DNA of 64,000 bases from Siphonodentalium dalli (Eukaryota; Mollusca; Scaphopoda; Gadilida; Siphonodentaliidae). Under the pieces are notes generated by a model. That model did not search any database. It worked only from the letters and a program-made list of their open reading frames with translations, and was not told where the DNA came from. The stretch lies in contig CP136063.1 of assembly GCA_032622095.1 (NCBI GenBank), forward strand, positions 215,345,982 through 215,409,981. The letters are read 5' to 3'. The stretch's first letter is position 1. Each line of letters starts with the position of its first letter. The position numbers were made by a program, and so were the translations under genes. Below, in pieces: positions 11,193-26,100 of this stretch.

Positions 11193-14100
11193 CTAAAATG
11201 ACAACGATGTTGTGTGTAAAGAGTTTACTAAATTTAAGGAATTTGGACGCCAGGTTTGTTTGAGGAGGTTTACTCAAATCAAACATGATCAGACTAAGTT
11301 TTCAGAGATATCTGTTAGCAATCGAGAAATATATTCATATTATACATGTATAAATTTCCGGTATCAAATTTTATTTACCTGCAAATTTTCATTTACGAAA
11401 CTAAAAAAAAAAACCATTGAAAAAGTATGGCGTCATTTCATATGCATCTCCAAAATAATTCTAAGATGTTTTCAGCGGAATGACCAATTCCACATACACC
11501 AGAGGCGCTATGTTATGTCGTATATTAATTCATTTGATTGTATTTTACCAGAATCGCCAACGTTGCATGCAATGGCGCGAGAGAAGAAACAACATATAGG
11601 AACAGTGTTATGCAAGTGTTTACACTAGTTGGTGACAAGTTTCTTGTCACAAACGATAATGAGTCCAACAGAACCAACATAATCACAGACATGGCCAATG
11701 TTCTCTCAGTCATGCAGTTGCACTCTTATAAGAGGCGAACTCGCTAACACTGGTTGGCCCGAAACATCTCTCGAAATGGACACCATAACTAAATAGCATG
11801 CAGGCACTTTCATAGTGTTTGCTTATTCACAATCAGTTTATTGCAAAAGCTATGATTTACAGGGGGTGTCTCACTCCTCCAGCTGTGTTCAATATTTTCA
11901 ACAGTTGGAAATTTCATACCTGACGCAACATTAGTTGGAAATTTCACGCCAATATAAGTTGAATTTAATCTCGTTTATAGTTTGATTTTCCAATATTTTA
12001 TTTATGAAGAATTTGTTGTTTTAGATCAACAGCATATTTTCCTACTTTATAGGTCTAAATATTGGACTGAAATCAGTTGGAAATTTACCAACCTTAAGTG
12101 TCGGTATCAGGTTCGAAATTTCCAACACTTGGAAACTCCGAGGCCAGTCTAGATGCTATGATTTTGCAGTCTTCAGGTTCAGATTTTAAAATGTTCTCAC
12201 AGCGGCCCGAACCTGGTCCCTCAACCGTGACCAATAAAAAAACTGCCATATTTAGCAATTTTCAGGTTCAGATCTCAAATTTGTTTCGCCCTGGGCCGCA
12301 GTGGATCCTGACCCTTCCCCGGGCCAGTGGTCAGTCACTATACTGATCAATTCAGAATAGCCTACCATCCAGACCATCCAGACCATCCAGACCATCCAGA
12401 CCACCCAGACCACCCAGACCATCCAGGCCTCTGATTTACTTGTTGTGAACAAGTCAGAGCCCAAAAGGGGGCGGGTGCAAATATAATTACACAAACTTGT
12501 GCGTTTGGTCTGGTTCAAGAGGTGGCAAGCTGCAAAACAGAGTTCAGTCCCCTCGCTTCGCGATGTCTGACCGCTACCGGCATGTGTATTTTCTTAATTA
12601 AATCTAACATTTTTTTATTGAAGCGTTTTGTCAGTTACAATTCGTTCTGGCTTGATCTAGATAATTTTCAAATGAATATGGACAGTTCAGTTTCTCAGAA
12701 TAATACAACCTACAAATGTCTCAAATAAATAAATGTGACATTTCTTCACATTACGTGTAGGTGCGGGCAGCGGCAAGTCATGCGTAGGGGACTGGACTCT
12801 GTATGGAGATAGTGGGCTGCAGTTCCAATGTGGACACCCCCAACGGAGACCCCCGATAGCCACGTCACTGTATCACACGACCAGAAACTACCCTCATACA
12901 CGTTGTGTTTGACGTCGGATCCCCTCCATACTATTATTATTCATTCATCCTATATTATATTGTAATACTTAGTTATATGGGTTAAATACTGTTTACATCA
13001 AATGGACTTGAAATATACGTTGACTACTCTGAATATTTGTGTATATAAAACTATATATTATATTTTAGAAATGAATGAAGTGGGTGTGTGTTATTTGGGG
13101 GGGGGGGGTACGGCACTGTGGTCGCTGGGGCACAATGTGTGAACCGCGAGACTGTTCTCACTAACTGTGCCTCAACTGACCACAGCGCCGCACCCCCCAA
13201 CAACACACACTCACTACATTATTTTTTATATTTATTTTTTGATTATTTATTTTCATAAAAAGGAGTTTATTCTTATTTATTTCCACACATTCTGCCGAGA
13301 ATTTGAGACAAGCCCGCGCAGTACATTAAATCAGTCCAATATAAGATGTCCAAGCACTTAGCAACGATAACGTGCTCGACATAAATAAATGGCGTCTGGT
13401 GCAATTCGGCTGAACGCTTAAAAGCACGTTCAATTATTCTGCTGACCGCTTTTGGTGATTAGGTCAGATTAGGTCAACAATTTGTGACGTCGTGTTCGTG
13501 TTACGGTATCTGTGTTATTTTGGTATGAAACGGTTGCCCCAATTGGCAGTTGACCAATCAACGCACATGATTTAGTGTAACGCCGACGGGTTATGTAAAT
13601 AATATGTATATATATACTTTCCGCGTTTTGGGGCAATCAGTTTAGAAAAAATTAGCAATATTGTTCACATACCTCGCTTGACATTGTTGGAGTTAGCTGA
13701 AATAGAAGAAGACAAAAATGAAAGTGATATTGCATCAAAATCGTGTGGCTGCTAATCTGACTGCGAAGTACACATACAATCTATAGCTAGCATATAACAT
13801 GACTGTCGAAGAATTGTCGAGGAATTCTTAAATAATATTCCAGATGTTGCTTAACTATTGGTATAGTTATATAGGGAAACGCTTCTATCACTTAATATTT
13901 ATTTTATTTCGAATATGTTCTGATATAATGCGATGATTAAAATGGACCGTTCAGACGAAAGTGATAGAGATTATTAGAGTGCTTCCATGTCTACGTATCG
14001 AACGTCAAATCAAGCCTTGATATAGTGTGTCTGTCATTTGCAGAATGAGGTCCCACAGAGGGTGAATTTAGTGATGCCACCCCGCATAGCGGACTAGCAT

Positions 14101-17100
14101 CACCAAATCCACCCTCTGTGGACCTCATTCTGCTTACACCTCAGCAGAATGGGGTTCCCAGTGGGTGAAATATTTGGTGATGCTAGCCCGCTATGCGGGG
14201 TAGCATCACTAAATTCACCCTCTGGGGACCTCATTCTGCAAATGACAGACACACTATTTCAAGGCTTGCGTCAAATGTCGCAGATTGATTGTTATATGAT
14301 ATAGTTACAAGCGATAATAAGTATAACTAACGTTTATTTGTTAGACAATTACACAATAAAATTGCTGGTCTCTGTTAACGGTAACGACTATTGGTCGTTA
14401 TCTAAACTATCACCCATGTTTATACCAGAAGATATTCGAAATATAATCAACATACATCTATAGAAGCGTTTCCGGACAGGGGTCTTCACTTCATATCTAA
14501 CATGTTATGCCCCTAAACTATACACAAAAGGTGTTTACAAAGCGATGGACCACATTTAAAGAAAACAAGCTTGATATATTTGCCGAACTGTCCACACTAT
14601 CGCAAATGCTAACTGCTGAGGTTAGTTTTCTCTGGGCATATAAACTGTCAGCAAAAACCTGTTTATATGAACACAAGACCCCCCCCCCGATATATGTGAC
14701 ACCACTGTTATTAACAAAGGAAACACCCAGGACCTGGTTTCTACATTACGACATCGGCAGCATTGAGTTGTTTTATTTTGTTTTGTACTCTTCTATTAGT
14801 ATATTTACATACTAAGTGCACATGTGATTATCACTAAATCTAGCATTCCGATTGGTCGGCGCCCACGTGGCTAGTTGCAATTATTTCTCGGTGAACGCGC
14901 AACAGGTGATAACTGCAGCCTCATAATTACATTGACGCGTCATTGGTTTTGGAAACACGAACGCGTAATGTTTTGGGCGCATTTGGACTCGCGCAGGATT
15001 GACTTAATAAATCATCGGGCTTCAATACAAAGAGAAATTGTTCCTGTTAACTTTTGCCAAGAGTGCTATGTGGTATTTTGGGCTGGTTTTGTCACGATAC
15101 ACTTTTCGATTTAAATACATTTACAAAAGTGGCGTTTTCGCTAAATGTATATAAATATAAGGATTAACTGTCATGTGGACTGTTTTTATGGAGATGTAAC
15201 CGTGAGGTAATTGGTCATAACTTGTATGTAAAATCCTTCGGGTTTTACACAAATTATGACCACTTACCTCACGGTTACATCTCCATATTTGATTTGTTTT
15301 GATTTGATTTTGGTTTTGGAAAGACGAACGCGTAATGATGTTTGACTGAATAAATCATCGGGTTTCAATACAAAGAGAAATTGTTTCTGTTAACTTTTGC
15401 CAAGGGTGCTATGGGATATTTTGGGCTGGTATTGTCACGATACACTTTTCGATTTAAACACAAGGTAAGTGGTCATACCTTGTATGTAAAACCCTTCGGG
15501 TTTACACAAGTTATGACCACTTACCTCACGGTTACATCTCCATAAAAACAGTCCACATGACAGTTAATCCTTATTTAGTGTTGCAAAAGGTTAGTTCATA
15601 CAATAGGTATGTATGCACATGTAAGATTCAACTATTGCCAAACCTACAACCATATCAGCTATACCATATCAGAACAGACGACGCCTGAGCAAGAAAAGAA
15701 AAATGTAAACAAATAAAATCAAATATATTCCCGGAATTTGGGTTTCAAATAATTCAGCCATAAAAGGGGTGGTGCATGTGTGTTATCCATCTGTATGCAG
15801 CTCCGGCGAACATAGTTACCAATCTCTATCAGAGCGCACCAATCATACTACCTTTCTAACAATGTAACCGGTTGGGTACCAGTTTACTAAAAGTTCGGCG
15901 TTCTGTATTTAGCGCGTGTTTTCCCCTACAACAATGGTGGAGAGCGAAACTCCTCCTGGAATGTTTTATCTGGTTTTGGTAAAAAGATTCTCAAAATGTA
16001 CTCGTTAGTAGGTCGGAAGGCTCCGCTGATAAACTTCGTGTGCTGATTAAGTGTCAATCCACAGTTCCACACCGGGCGCGAATTTTACGGCCGTTTTCTG
16101 TCGTCCGTAGCGGTTCAAAGCGCACGATTTTTATACTCACACCGAAAGCGACTGGATCGCTTTGTCGCGCGCGATGGTTTTGGTAGATAATCGTTTGATG
16201 CATCATTTACAGGCAGGTCACATATAAGATATATGGACATTTTAATCAGAATTTGCTAAACATGTACATGTAATATTTTTCAAACTCATTTAATTGTCAA
16301 ATATAGTACGTCAAATGGAATGGTGCACGGGCTTCCTAAATTCTCATAGCAATTGCGTTTAATTGAATTTCATTCTATAATTCCAGTTTGTGAGTTCTTT
16401 TTAATGGGGGTGCAAATTGTGGGCAAAGTGACTTCACACGCTTTGAATGGATTGGGACCAAAAATAAACCAGACGATCCTGTTATTACGTCGAGCTCTTT
16501 CCGGGCATTTTCTCTTCTCAGTTATCCTTCTTGCACTTCAGTTATCAGCATGTCGCTAAAGTCCTCCACCGCCTTTGTTATCACGTCGACGATGAATGTG
16601 TCGCCTTCAAATAGGAGGAATACGCGCGTATAAATATCCTATTTGACAACGACCCAAGTATCGCGCTTTTTTTGCCACAAAGCGAGAAATCGACGAAGCA
16701 TAAAATCACAGCTGTGAATCGCCCACCACGGTCGCTTGCGGTGTGAATATAAGCATCGCGAGCTTTGAACTGCTACGGACGTCAGAAAACGTCCGTTATA
16801 ATCGCGCGCTCGCGTTCGGTGTGAATTGACCTTAACAATGACAGCTTCCGATAGATTGAACATTGTACACGCGAGAAGAAGGGTTTTCACGTCGGTTTGT
16901 GTTTACAAATTAACTGGGGAAACCGGATCACATCATTTAACTTATAGTGTGTGGAATCTATCCGAGTTTTTCGAACTTACGGTACGGAATGATACACACT
17001 TTATTTGATATGTGCTCACTCGTTTAGTCAAAGCAGTCATTTGGCAAAATGACTAAATCATTGTGTTTTATGTGTTACTGTATGTGTTCTAACTGATTTA

Positions 17101-20100
17101 ATAAATATAATTTCATAAAAAATGTATATTTTAATCCCGAATTTATCGCAGATATGAATTTGGCCAAATGACTGGCACTACAATTCATTGCCCAAATGAC
17201 TGGACAATGTAAGCATTTCACAAAATGACTGACGGTCACAGTCATTTGGCCAAATGACTGGTTTGACAGATTAACTGTAACATATACACGACAAAATGTG
17301 GGTAAACTGGCAACGGTGAAATTTGCATAGTTACGCTGAGCAAGAGTGTTGGCTATCGTAATCTGAATATCTCAAATGAACTGAGTGGATTGTTTCTCCA
17401 TCACATTAATCAGAAAAAAATCTTATCGAATCATCAAGGGTGGATAAACTATCCATGGATTATGCATAATCACGTTGAGCAAGAGTATTCGCTATGGTAA
17501 TCTGAAGACATCAAATGAACTGAGTGTATTGTTTCCTATCGCTTTAATTAGAAAAAATCTTATCGAATCATCAAGGGGGGGTAAACTCTTCATAGAGTAC
17601 GCATTATAGTCACATTAAGCAAGAATATTCGCTATGGTAATCCGAAGACCCCAAATGAACCGAGTGGAGTGTTTCCCATCGCTTTAAACAGAAAAAATCT
17701 TATCGCATCATCAAAGGGAGATAAACGCTTCATAGAATATGCATTATAGTCACATTAAGCAAGAATATTCGCTATGGTAATCCGAAGACCCCAAATGAAC
17801 CGAGTGGAATGTTCCCCATAACTTTAATCGGAAAACAGAATCCTCAAAGTCGTTCAGGGTTTCACCACTTTTCTACATAAACGAATCCAACACAGTTCCA
17901 ACGAGCCCATATCTCACTGACAAGCCCTACATTTGGAGTTATCAGAGCATTTGATTGTGTTTAATTTCACGAGAAAAACGACTCAATCTGTCCGCCTAAT
18001 GGACGGATGCTGCCTTCAAATGCTGGGAATTAAACGACCTGATTCCCATCAATTTAAGCCGACGACCCCCTAACATCACATCGCTGGCGGTCTGTTCCGA
18101 ACCAGCGAACCTGTATTATCGACCAACTATGTGTCTAATGGACTCAGAAGGTAACTCGAGGGATTGACCCAACCGACCAATGATAGATATGTAAATTTCG
18201 AATACCAGAATTTCATTCCGCACGGGGCAATTATTGACAATCGTTAAGTTCAACTACAGTGATGCCCTAAGTAACCTACTCCATAACCACAGTAGAATTA
18301 TGGGTAACTTTTCAGGATTTAGTCGGAAATATGGCTTGTTGCCATTCATCGGAAAGCTCTCCCTACAGTAATCCCCTAAGTAATCGACTCCATAACCACA
18401 GCAGAATTATGGGTAGCTTTTCAGGATTTAGTAGGAAATATGGCTTATTGCCATTCATCGAAAAGCTCTCGGGGGAGAGCTTTCCGATGAATGGCAACAA
18501 GCAATATTTCCGACTAAATCCTGAAAAGTTACCCATAATTCTGCTGTGGTTAAGGAGTCGATTAATTAGAGCATTACTGTATCTACTATTCGAAGGAAAT
18601 TCATCGTCGTGGTTATTCACACATAAAGTCTCGTTGAACTTAAAGATGCCCTGTCCGACATGACACTACATTGTGTAAAACCACCATCTTTATACGCTTT
18701 GTATACCAGAATATAAATAGATCGGTCACATTTCTCTTTCAAAATGGATTATCTCTTTAAATAACAAATTTGAAATAGTTGCGAGGGTATAAAATAATAA
18801 ATATGAACTGTGAACTATGACCACTGTCCGGAAAGGCTTTTATCAAATAATATTTATTTTATTTCGAATATTTTATTGGGACACTTTATTTGTCTATTTT
18901 TAGAACAGCCAATTCTGGTGATACCATATAGCGATAGAGAGCATTAGGTTGTTCCTATGGCTACGTACCGAACGTCAAATGTCCCAGATTGATTGGTTGT
19001 ATTGTTTTATTCCATAGATATAAGCGATAATGAGTATAATTAACGTTTATTTGTGACAAAATTACACAATAAAACTTCTGGTCTCTGTTAACAGTAACCA
19101 CTATTGTTCGTTAGCTAAACAACCACACCTTTTTAAACCAGAAAATATTCGAAATAAAATGAATATTAATCGATAGTGCATTTCCGGACAGGAGTCTTCG
19201 ATTCAGATCTAATATTTTATACCCCGGTAACTATATAATACATGTTTACAAAGAGATAATCCACCTTTAAAAAGTAGAAATTTTAGCACGTTTTGAATTT
19301 TTGTCAAATTCAAATGATCGCCTCTTTTAAAATAGCGTCCATGATTCCGTTGCATACACGCGGTTGATAATAAAGGGCGTTCTCAACTATCAACCTGATT
19401 CCCGACAATGTCCCCACCCAACATGCATGGCGTGAAAACGCATAACGAACTACTTATTATAATACGAATTACGAATAGATAATTGTAGTCGTAAATGTTT
19501 GGTATGATCCAAAATCCTGTACGCAGAATTGACGACTACGAGTCCGTTTGTGACAAAATCGTTCCGTTCAAACTTCTTGCCAATCTCAGTAAGGTGATAT
19601 GGTTTTGTTTGCCGTGATTATTTTGTATTTAATTATGTTATTAACAGCGCTTTGTGTTAAGGCCACATGACAATTACAATTTAAGGACACAATCACAGAG
19701 TCAACTACCACATTGATGACCAGCGAAACGACCTGGGGCTTATTACTATATGATGTAGTTGTGAGTTTTGTTGAAAACCCGAAACCGTAATCGTAAATAC
19801 GGATATGGAAAAACAGCAACTGATAGAAATAACACAAAATCTAGTGATGTGGTACCCTACATGTTAGTAATGCATATCAGTATTAGTTCACTGCGCGAAC
19901 GGTGTCTGTTATGCTCGTATATACTGTACTCTTGTTTAACAGATACAGTAATGCCCTAAATAATCGACTCCTTAACCACAGCAGAATTATGGGTAACTTT
20001 TCAGGATTTAGTCGGAAATATGGGTTATTGCCATTCATCGGAAAGCTCTCATTTATTGCTTTCCGATGAATGGCAACAAGCCATATTTCCGACTAAATCC

Positions 20101-23100
20101 TGAAAAGTTACCTATAATTATGCTGTGGTTAAGGAGTCGATTATTTAGGGCATTACTGTATTCGGTTTATCACAAAACAAGCAACATGGTCACGATTGTC
20201 CGAACGGTATATACGTGTACATTGATATGAAATACTATTCATTTAGCTTGACTGGGTTTGCTGAGCTAAGATATATTACCACGTGGTAATATTACTATAA
20301 AAGACCCAATACATTGAAGCTAACCGACCTATTTAATAGCGGTAACAAACGAACTCTTACTAATCTTGCTCTATTTATTAAGAAAGCCCAATCAATAACG
20401 AGGATCTCCTGAGGCACACCAAAACAACTACTAAAACCGACCCAAACCCACTGATTACTGACCCACTGATTACTGACCACATATCCCATATGATATTGTC
20501 GTATATTTATTCACTGCACGCATGCACAATTCATAAATATTTTGAAATTTAACACTGTATATGTTCCACTCTATATGTCAAAACGACGACGAGTATATAC
20601 CAATAAATTGAATTGATTGGGCTGGGCATTATATAAAGACGAGGATAGTTCCACTCATTGGTAATATTTTAGAGCGTGGGAGTTTAGACGTTATAACATG
20701 ATGTGCGGAGCAAAATTGCGTGACTTTGAAATAGGCCGTACATTTCCTGCTTATAGCGCGGATTTTTCACACGTTTTGTGTCGGGAAATTGAACAGGCTC
20801 AGGGACCGCCACACAAGCCTGTCAACTTTCATAAATCCTGCGTTATTTTCCGCACTAATTCCCACTTCGTCACGAGATAGACTCCTACACGACTTCATTT
20901 TTCATCCAAATCGATAAGATAATTGGCTTAAAATGCTATCGCTAGGGGTGACAAGCAGCGTGATTTAATTTAGCGTTTTAATCCACCGGAGATTATTGAG
21001 TTGAGAAATAGGTTTAGTTATCGGGCTCAAGGGAGCCTGCCGTGACCTAACCTTCATTCAGTCTTCAACTCATTCTGGACGCAATTATGTACACTCCAGT
21101 AGGTCATTGCTGTCGCTGGTGCTATGTATAGTCTTGGACATGCTCGTAATTGTAGTGATCACAACTGATCAAAGTGGAAAAATGTAGTTTTGTAATCGAA
21201 GCTAGTTTTATATGGCTATCTCTCATCGTGTGTTGCATTGTCCAATCAGAGAAACGGTGTATTGATCACTGAATGGGATTGTGGATTTAGTTTTTTATTA
21301 TATATCACATGCGAGAAGGGTCCCATACAAGACCATGTTCCAAAACACACCATTTGGAACAAAAGGCTGACATTTTTTAAAAGTCGATCAGGTAATTAAT
21401 TAGAATAGATTTTCTCAAACCGGTTTCGCCATATCATATCTTATGGGTGTTAGTTTTTTATGAAAATGTTTAAGGAAGGGGGATATCGCTGTAAAACAAA
21501 AATGTTATTTTGAAAAAAAAATGTTTTGGAGCCATTTATCTTGAATTAGTGCGATTTCCTCGAAAATCGACCTGGACACATTCTTGTAATATATAACAGA
21601 AATAAAACAAAAACAAATACCAGACCCCTGTGGGACACAGGAGCAGTCAATTGCGCGAAATTCGGCAACACATTTCTAGGTTTCTACTCAACGGAAGTAA
21701 AAGTGCATTATAACAGATGTTCATCTCAAAGATTATACAACTGCTTAGTGAATGGATATTGGCATCATATTGCTACATGTATGCTGTCATATGCCATTAT
21801 TTTTGTGACTCTCGTGTCTGTTTATTGACGCGCACTCACGTGTCTCTTGTTGGTTAGAAGGAACTAAATAAGTAGAATTACGTCCCTTTCGTTTTTACAC
21901 CAAATCTCGAATACTTGATTTTTTTTTAAAGGTATGACTCGAAAGGTACCCCTGTGTGCGAACAGATGCCGAATGGGTTGGTCTTCACTAACGCGTGCAT
22001 CGTGCACTTCGGAACTCGAGAATTTAGCGTGGGCGTAGTCAAACGTTAACACTGTGGCCTATGGAAAACATTTAGTTCCTTCTAACCTGTTGATTAGACC
22101 GATTCCTGGTTCAACGCTGCGAAAACATGAAAACGTAGAAACCTGACCTCTGCACCGACGTCTGCTCTATAGTCAAGTAATACAATGTAACTATCCTGTA
22201 TTAACTAAACGCATGTGTATATTTCCAGTCAACTCAATCCCTCGATAGTTTTCATTTCTCGCCGTGAATGAAGCCTCTCGTCGACTAGTTCGAGCTCGTT
22301 TCACACGTTTTAGTGTAGATTATTCCCCATTGCGTTTTATGTTATCAGAAAATATGAAAATTGAAAATAGCCACGTGAAACACTCCACTGGCGTATGCAG
22401 GTGCATTAGAAAACTACGGATAATTAGTCACTAATGTGTTACCAACTTAACAACCCATGATATCATTCTTATAGAAAGTAAATGCACTGATCTAGGTGGC
22501 AGAATTATCTAGTTATTGTATACATGATTTATCCGTATTAAATTCGGTCGAATTAAAGGCACACTTAATTTTCGACCCCCCCCCCCCCCCCCCAGGTCAC
22601 ATATATAAAATATATGCCATATTATATACCATTTGAAGGAGGAAGTTTCAAAACATTGTATTATTGACTTATCCGGTGTAATAAACTGTGCACATGTTGT
22701 TTTTGTTGAGTTACCAACGTGTTTTTGTCATCTAGATTGTCGCAAAAAGTGTATTATTTTTAATGGATGGGGAATAACTTTATATCGTAAAGATAGAGTT
22801 ATTCCCCTTCCATTGAAAATTCATCTTTAGTTTGAATTCTGTTGCATTCTGGAAGCCAAAACTTGGGGAATCTTTCTATGATTTCAACTGTTTTCTATTT
22901 CTCTATGGGCATCTTCTGAGACACAGATGTTTCAAATGGTGATGAATTTTAGTATTTTAATCATATTCTATGGTATAGATTGTTATTAAAACCGTATATC
23001 AAGTCACTATAAAAAAAATTATTTGTGACTCGAAAATTAAGATGGCCTTTAAGTAATGCATATTTAAGTTTCTGTGTAGTTTAGACGTTGAGTTTCATTA

Positions 23101-26100
23101 ACGATACACTGAATGTGATTGTAGCTTTCTGATATGGCCTTTTGATGCTGCATTCTCCGGGTGGGTTTACTACAAACCTTGGGAATGAAGTATTAAAGGT
23201 ACGGTTGGCCTTGGCGGTGGGTATCCTGTGAAAATATTTCCACCCGTCAAAAACCGCCACAAACAGAAAGAACATCAAAATGTAGACAGACTTTGTCCGT
23301 ATATAAATAAGAAATATCGCATAAACAGTATGTTATTCTCATATGTTTAACCATTGTTATGTAAACAAAAGCATAAAAAGTTACTTTTCTGGTGTTTGTT
23401 TAAATTATGATGGTAAACATAAAGAGCGTTCTTTGTTGGTGAATTCCTGATATGGAACTAATAAAGAGCGTTTATGCCATTGTGTGTGATTAGCCAGTAG
23501 CATTGTGCTGTCCTCTGTAACCCAATCAGGCTTTTGCTTAGGTAAAATATAGTAGGTATTTATGATAACATGCTGTTTACGCGATGGTCATATAAGGATT
23601 AACTGTCATGTGGACTGTTTTTATGGAGATGTAACCGTGAGGTAGTTGTCATAACTTGTGTAAAACCCGAAGGGTTTTACATACAAGTTATGACCACTTA
23701 CCTCACGGTTACATCTCCATAAAAACAGTCCACATGACAGTTAATCCTTATATTTATATACATTTAGCGAAAAAGCCACTTTTGTAAATGTATTTAAATC
23801 GAAAAGTGTATCGTGACAAAACCAGCCCAAAATATCCCACAGCACCCTTGGCAAAAGTTAACAGGAACAATTGAAACCCGACGATTTATTAAGTCAATCG
23901 TGCGCGAATCCAAATGCGCCCAAAACATTACGCGTTCGTCTTTCCAAACCCAAGTGACGTATCGATGTTGTTATGAGCTGACGTATCGATGTTGTTATTA
24001 GGTGTTGCGCATTCACCGAGAAATAACTGCAACTAGCCACGTGGGCGCCGACCAATCAGAATGCTGGATTTAGTGATGACAACACTTAGTATGTAAATAT
24101 GGTATATATGAACAAAACTGTATGCGTTTTAATGTTTTTCTGTTTACGGTGTTTGGAACAAATATGAATATTTTCGACAATTAAGGCCTCACGTGCCTTT
24201 AAGCCAGCAACATTACTTTGAAACAAACAACAATGTGCGCAATAGTTATTTGATGTCAATTTTTTGTATGAAAATATTTGTGGGGAGTGATGCAAAACTT
24301 GTGTCTCATTCCCTTTGCTATGTGTATCATGTAATAAAATATGTATACTGCATTACAGATCAATGTTTTGTTATATAACCAACATAGTTTCATTTCTTTT
24401 CGACTGAAAGTTGTGGAAAATGTTCGATGTTGTCTCAGATTTGTTTGAAAAAAGGATAGTACGGAAGAAGTTTGAGATTTGCATTACCTTACCACGTAGG
24501 GCCGTAACTTCCACAAAATATTAAAGGGCTGTAATGTATCCTAATTACCCGACGTCTCTTCCGAATTGTCTGACATTATATATTTCAGGCCATAACTGAA
24601 TACAAAAATCGAAGACCAACTCATTGTGAGAATGTAAACAATGTTTACTCACAATAATTATTACATCCTACCCTTATTCCATTCAATAAACCCATCCTAT
24701 ACATTGTGATATTGAACGTTCGTTTAATAACAGGAATAGTGCCAGATGTCCTTTGACTTCCGGTTAGTCGTCTGTTTACATTTCGTACGCTACGTCTCAA
24801 AATACTATGGATTCCAATATTTTTCCAAAAAACTATAATGAATGAGTTTGAAAAGTAATATCACTAAATATACGCTATTAAATACGCCAAAGAGTCTTTA
24901 TTTATCTGGGACTATTTCTTTACGCGGACAAACAACGCATTGTTAAGTGAAACGTCATCGAATGCCTTATAGAAGCCGATGTTAATTTTTTGCGTCCTAT
25001 TTGTTTATTTAAATTTACTGGAATCGTTTTTTAAATTCCGATATAAACTGGGGACTCGTTGTAGATCCTCTATATATAGAATAACTCACAATGGACATTC
25101 CTTGGAATGTACATGAAATCTAAAGTCTCTGATGTTATACTGTAGGGCAGTAAGAATCTCATACAACAAATTGACAAGCCATACCATCATCAACATATTT
25201 AGAACTGGACAACACAGATAGATTAGGCACTGTGGTTTTCGTTATACTCCAGGCATACTATTTTACAATAATTACAAGCCAATATTCCTTTGCACTAATA
25301 GCAACAACTTCTTTACACGATCAAAGTTACAACGTAAACTAAAGTTCTAAATGATCGACCCCTACCACAACAGAATTATGGGGAAAACATTCAGGATTTA
25401 GTCGGAAATATGGCTTGCTGCCATTCATCGGAAATCTCTCGGTGATAATGGTCATATGCTTCGGGCATTACTGTATTTCCCACCAACCGTCATATAGAAG
25501 CACTACCTGGAGTATATATTGGGGGGGGGGGGGGTCACACACTCCTACCCCCTCCCCCATTTATGGTCATGTACCCACCTATGAGTTTTCTATATTATAT
25601 TACCACTGCTTCGAAGAAAATACATTGCTATATATAGTGATGTTGAATGTCTATGTGAATGCGATGGCACAAGTAAAATAAATGTTCACACCAAGATTCA
25701 AATTCTTCATATATATAAGAGAGCTATATAAACATGGAAATCGTGCGTGCATGTAAGACTATACATACTACATAGCTATATATAGGTCTAACGCAATCAA
25801 GAGGTGCATGGTGAAACAGAATAAAATCAAATTAACAACAGGCTGCAGGCAAACAAATGCGGAATTGGTTTTTGAGGACCGAATGGGTAAGCAATGCTAT
25901 AATTTCCTTTATAGGGAAATAATTCTGAATGAAATATTTTTAATTCAAAACACCCCTGGTCGCGTGACGCCCAGGAGCCAATCAGAAGCTATCAAAATGG
26001 TTTCAACCACCGTGTTTGTGTTACTGTCAGCAGCGGCACACTGTTTCGTGTTAATAATTGCAGACATGCCAATTATGTTCCATTTAAACAAATATTCGCA

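Noticed and set aside
11212-11628. 138-codon plus-strand frame opposite the terminal Ig exon
   Set aside because: No ATG start, AT-rich composition and no recognisable domain. The minus strand has better evidence.
11525-11747. Overlapping frames on both strands (62 codons minus with ATG, 69 codons plus)
   Set aside because: No family recognised and no phase-matched splice partners. They could be chance in the intron just upstream of the last exon.
18331-18663. 110-codon plus-strand frame overlapping an 85-codon minus frame
   Set aside because: Both are produced by the family B hairpin; the two strands read as near-copies of each other because the arms are complementary.
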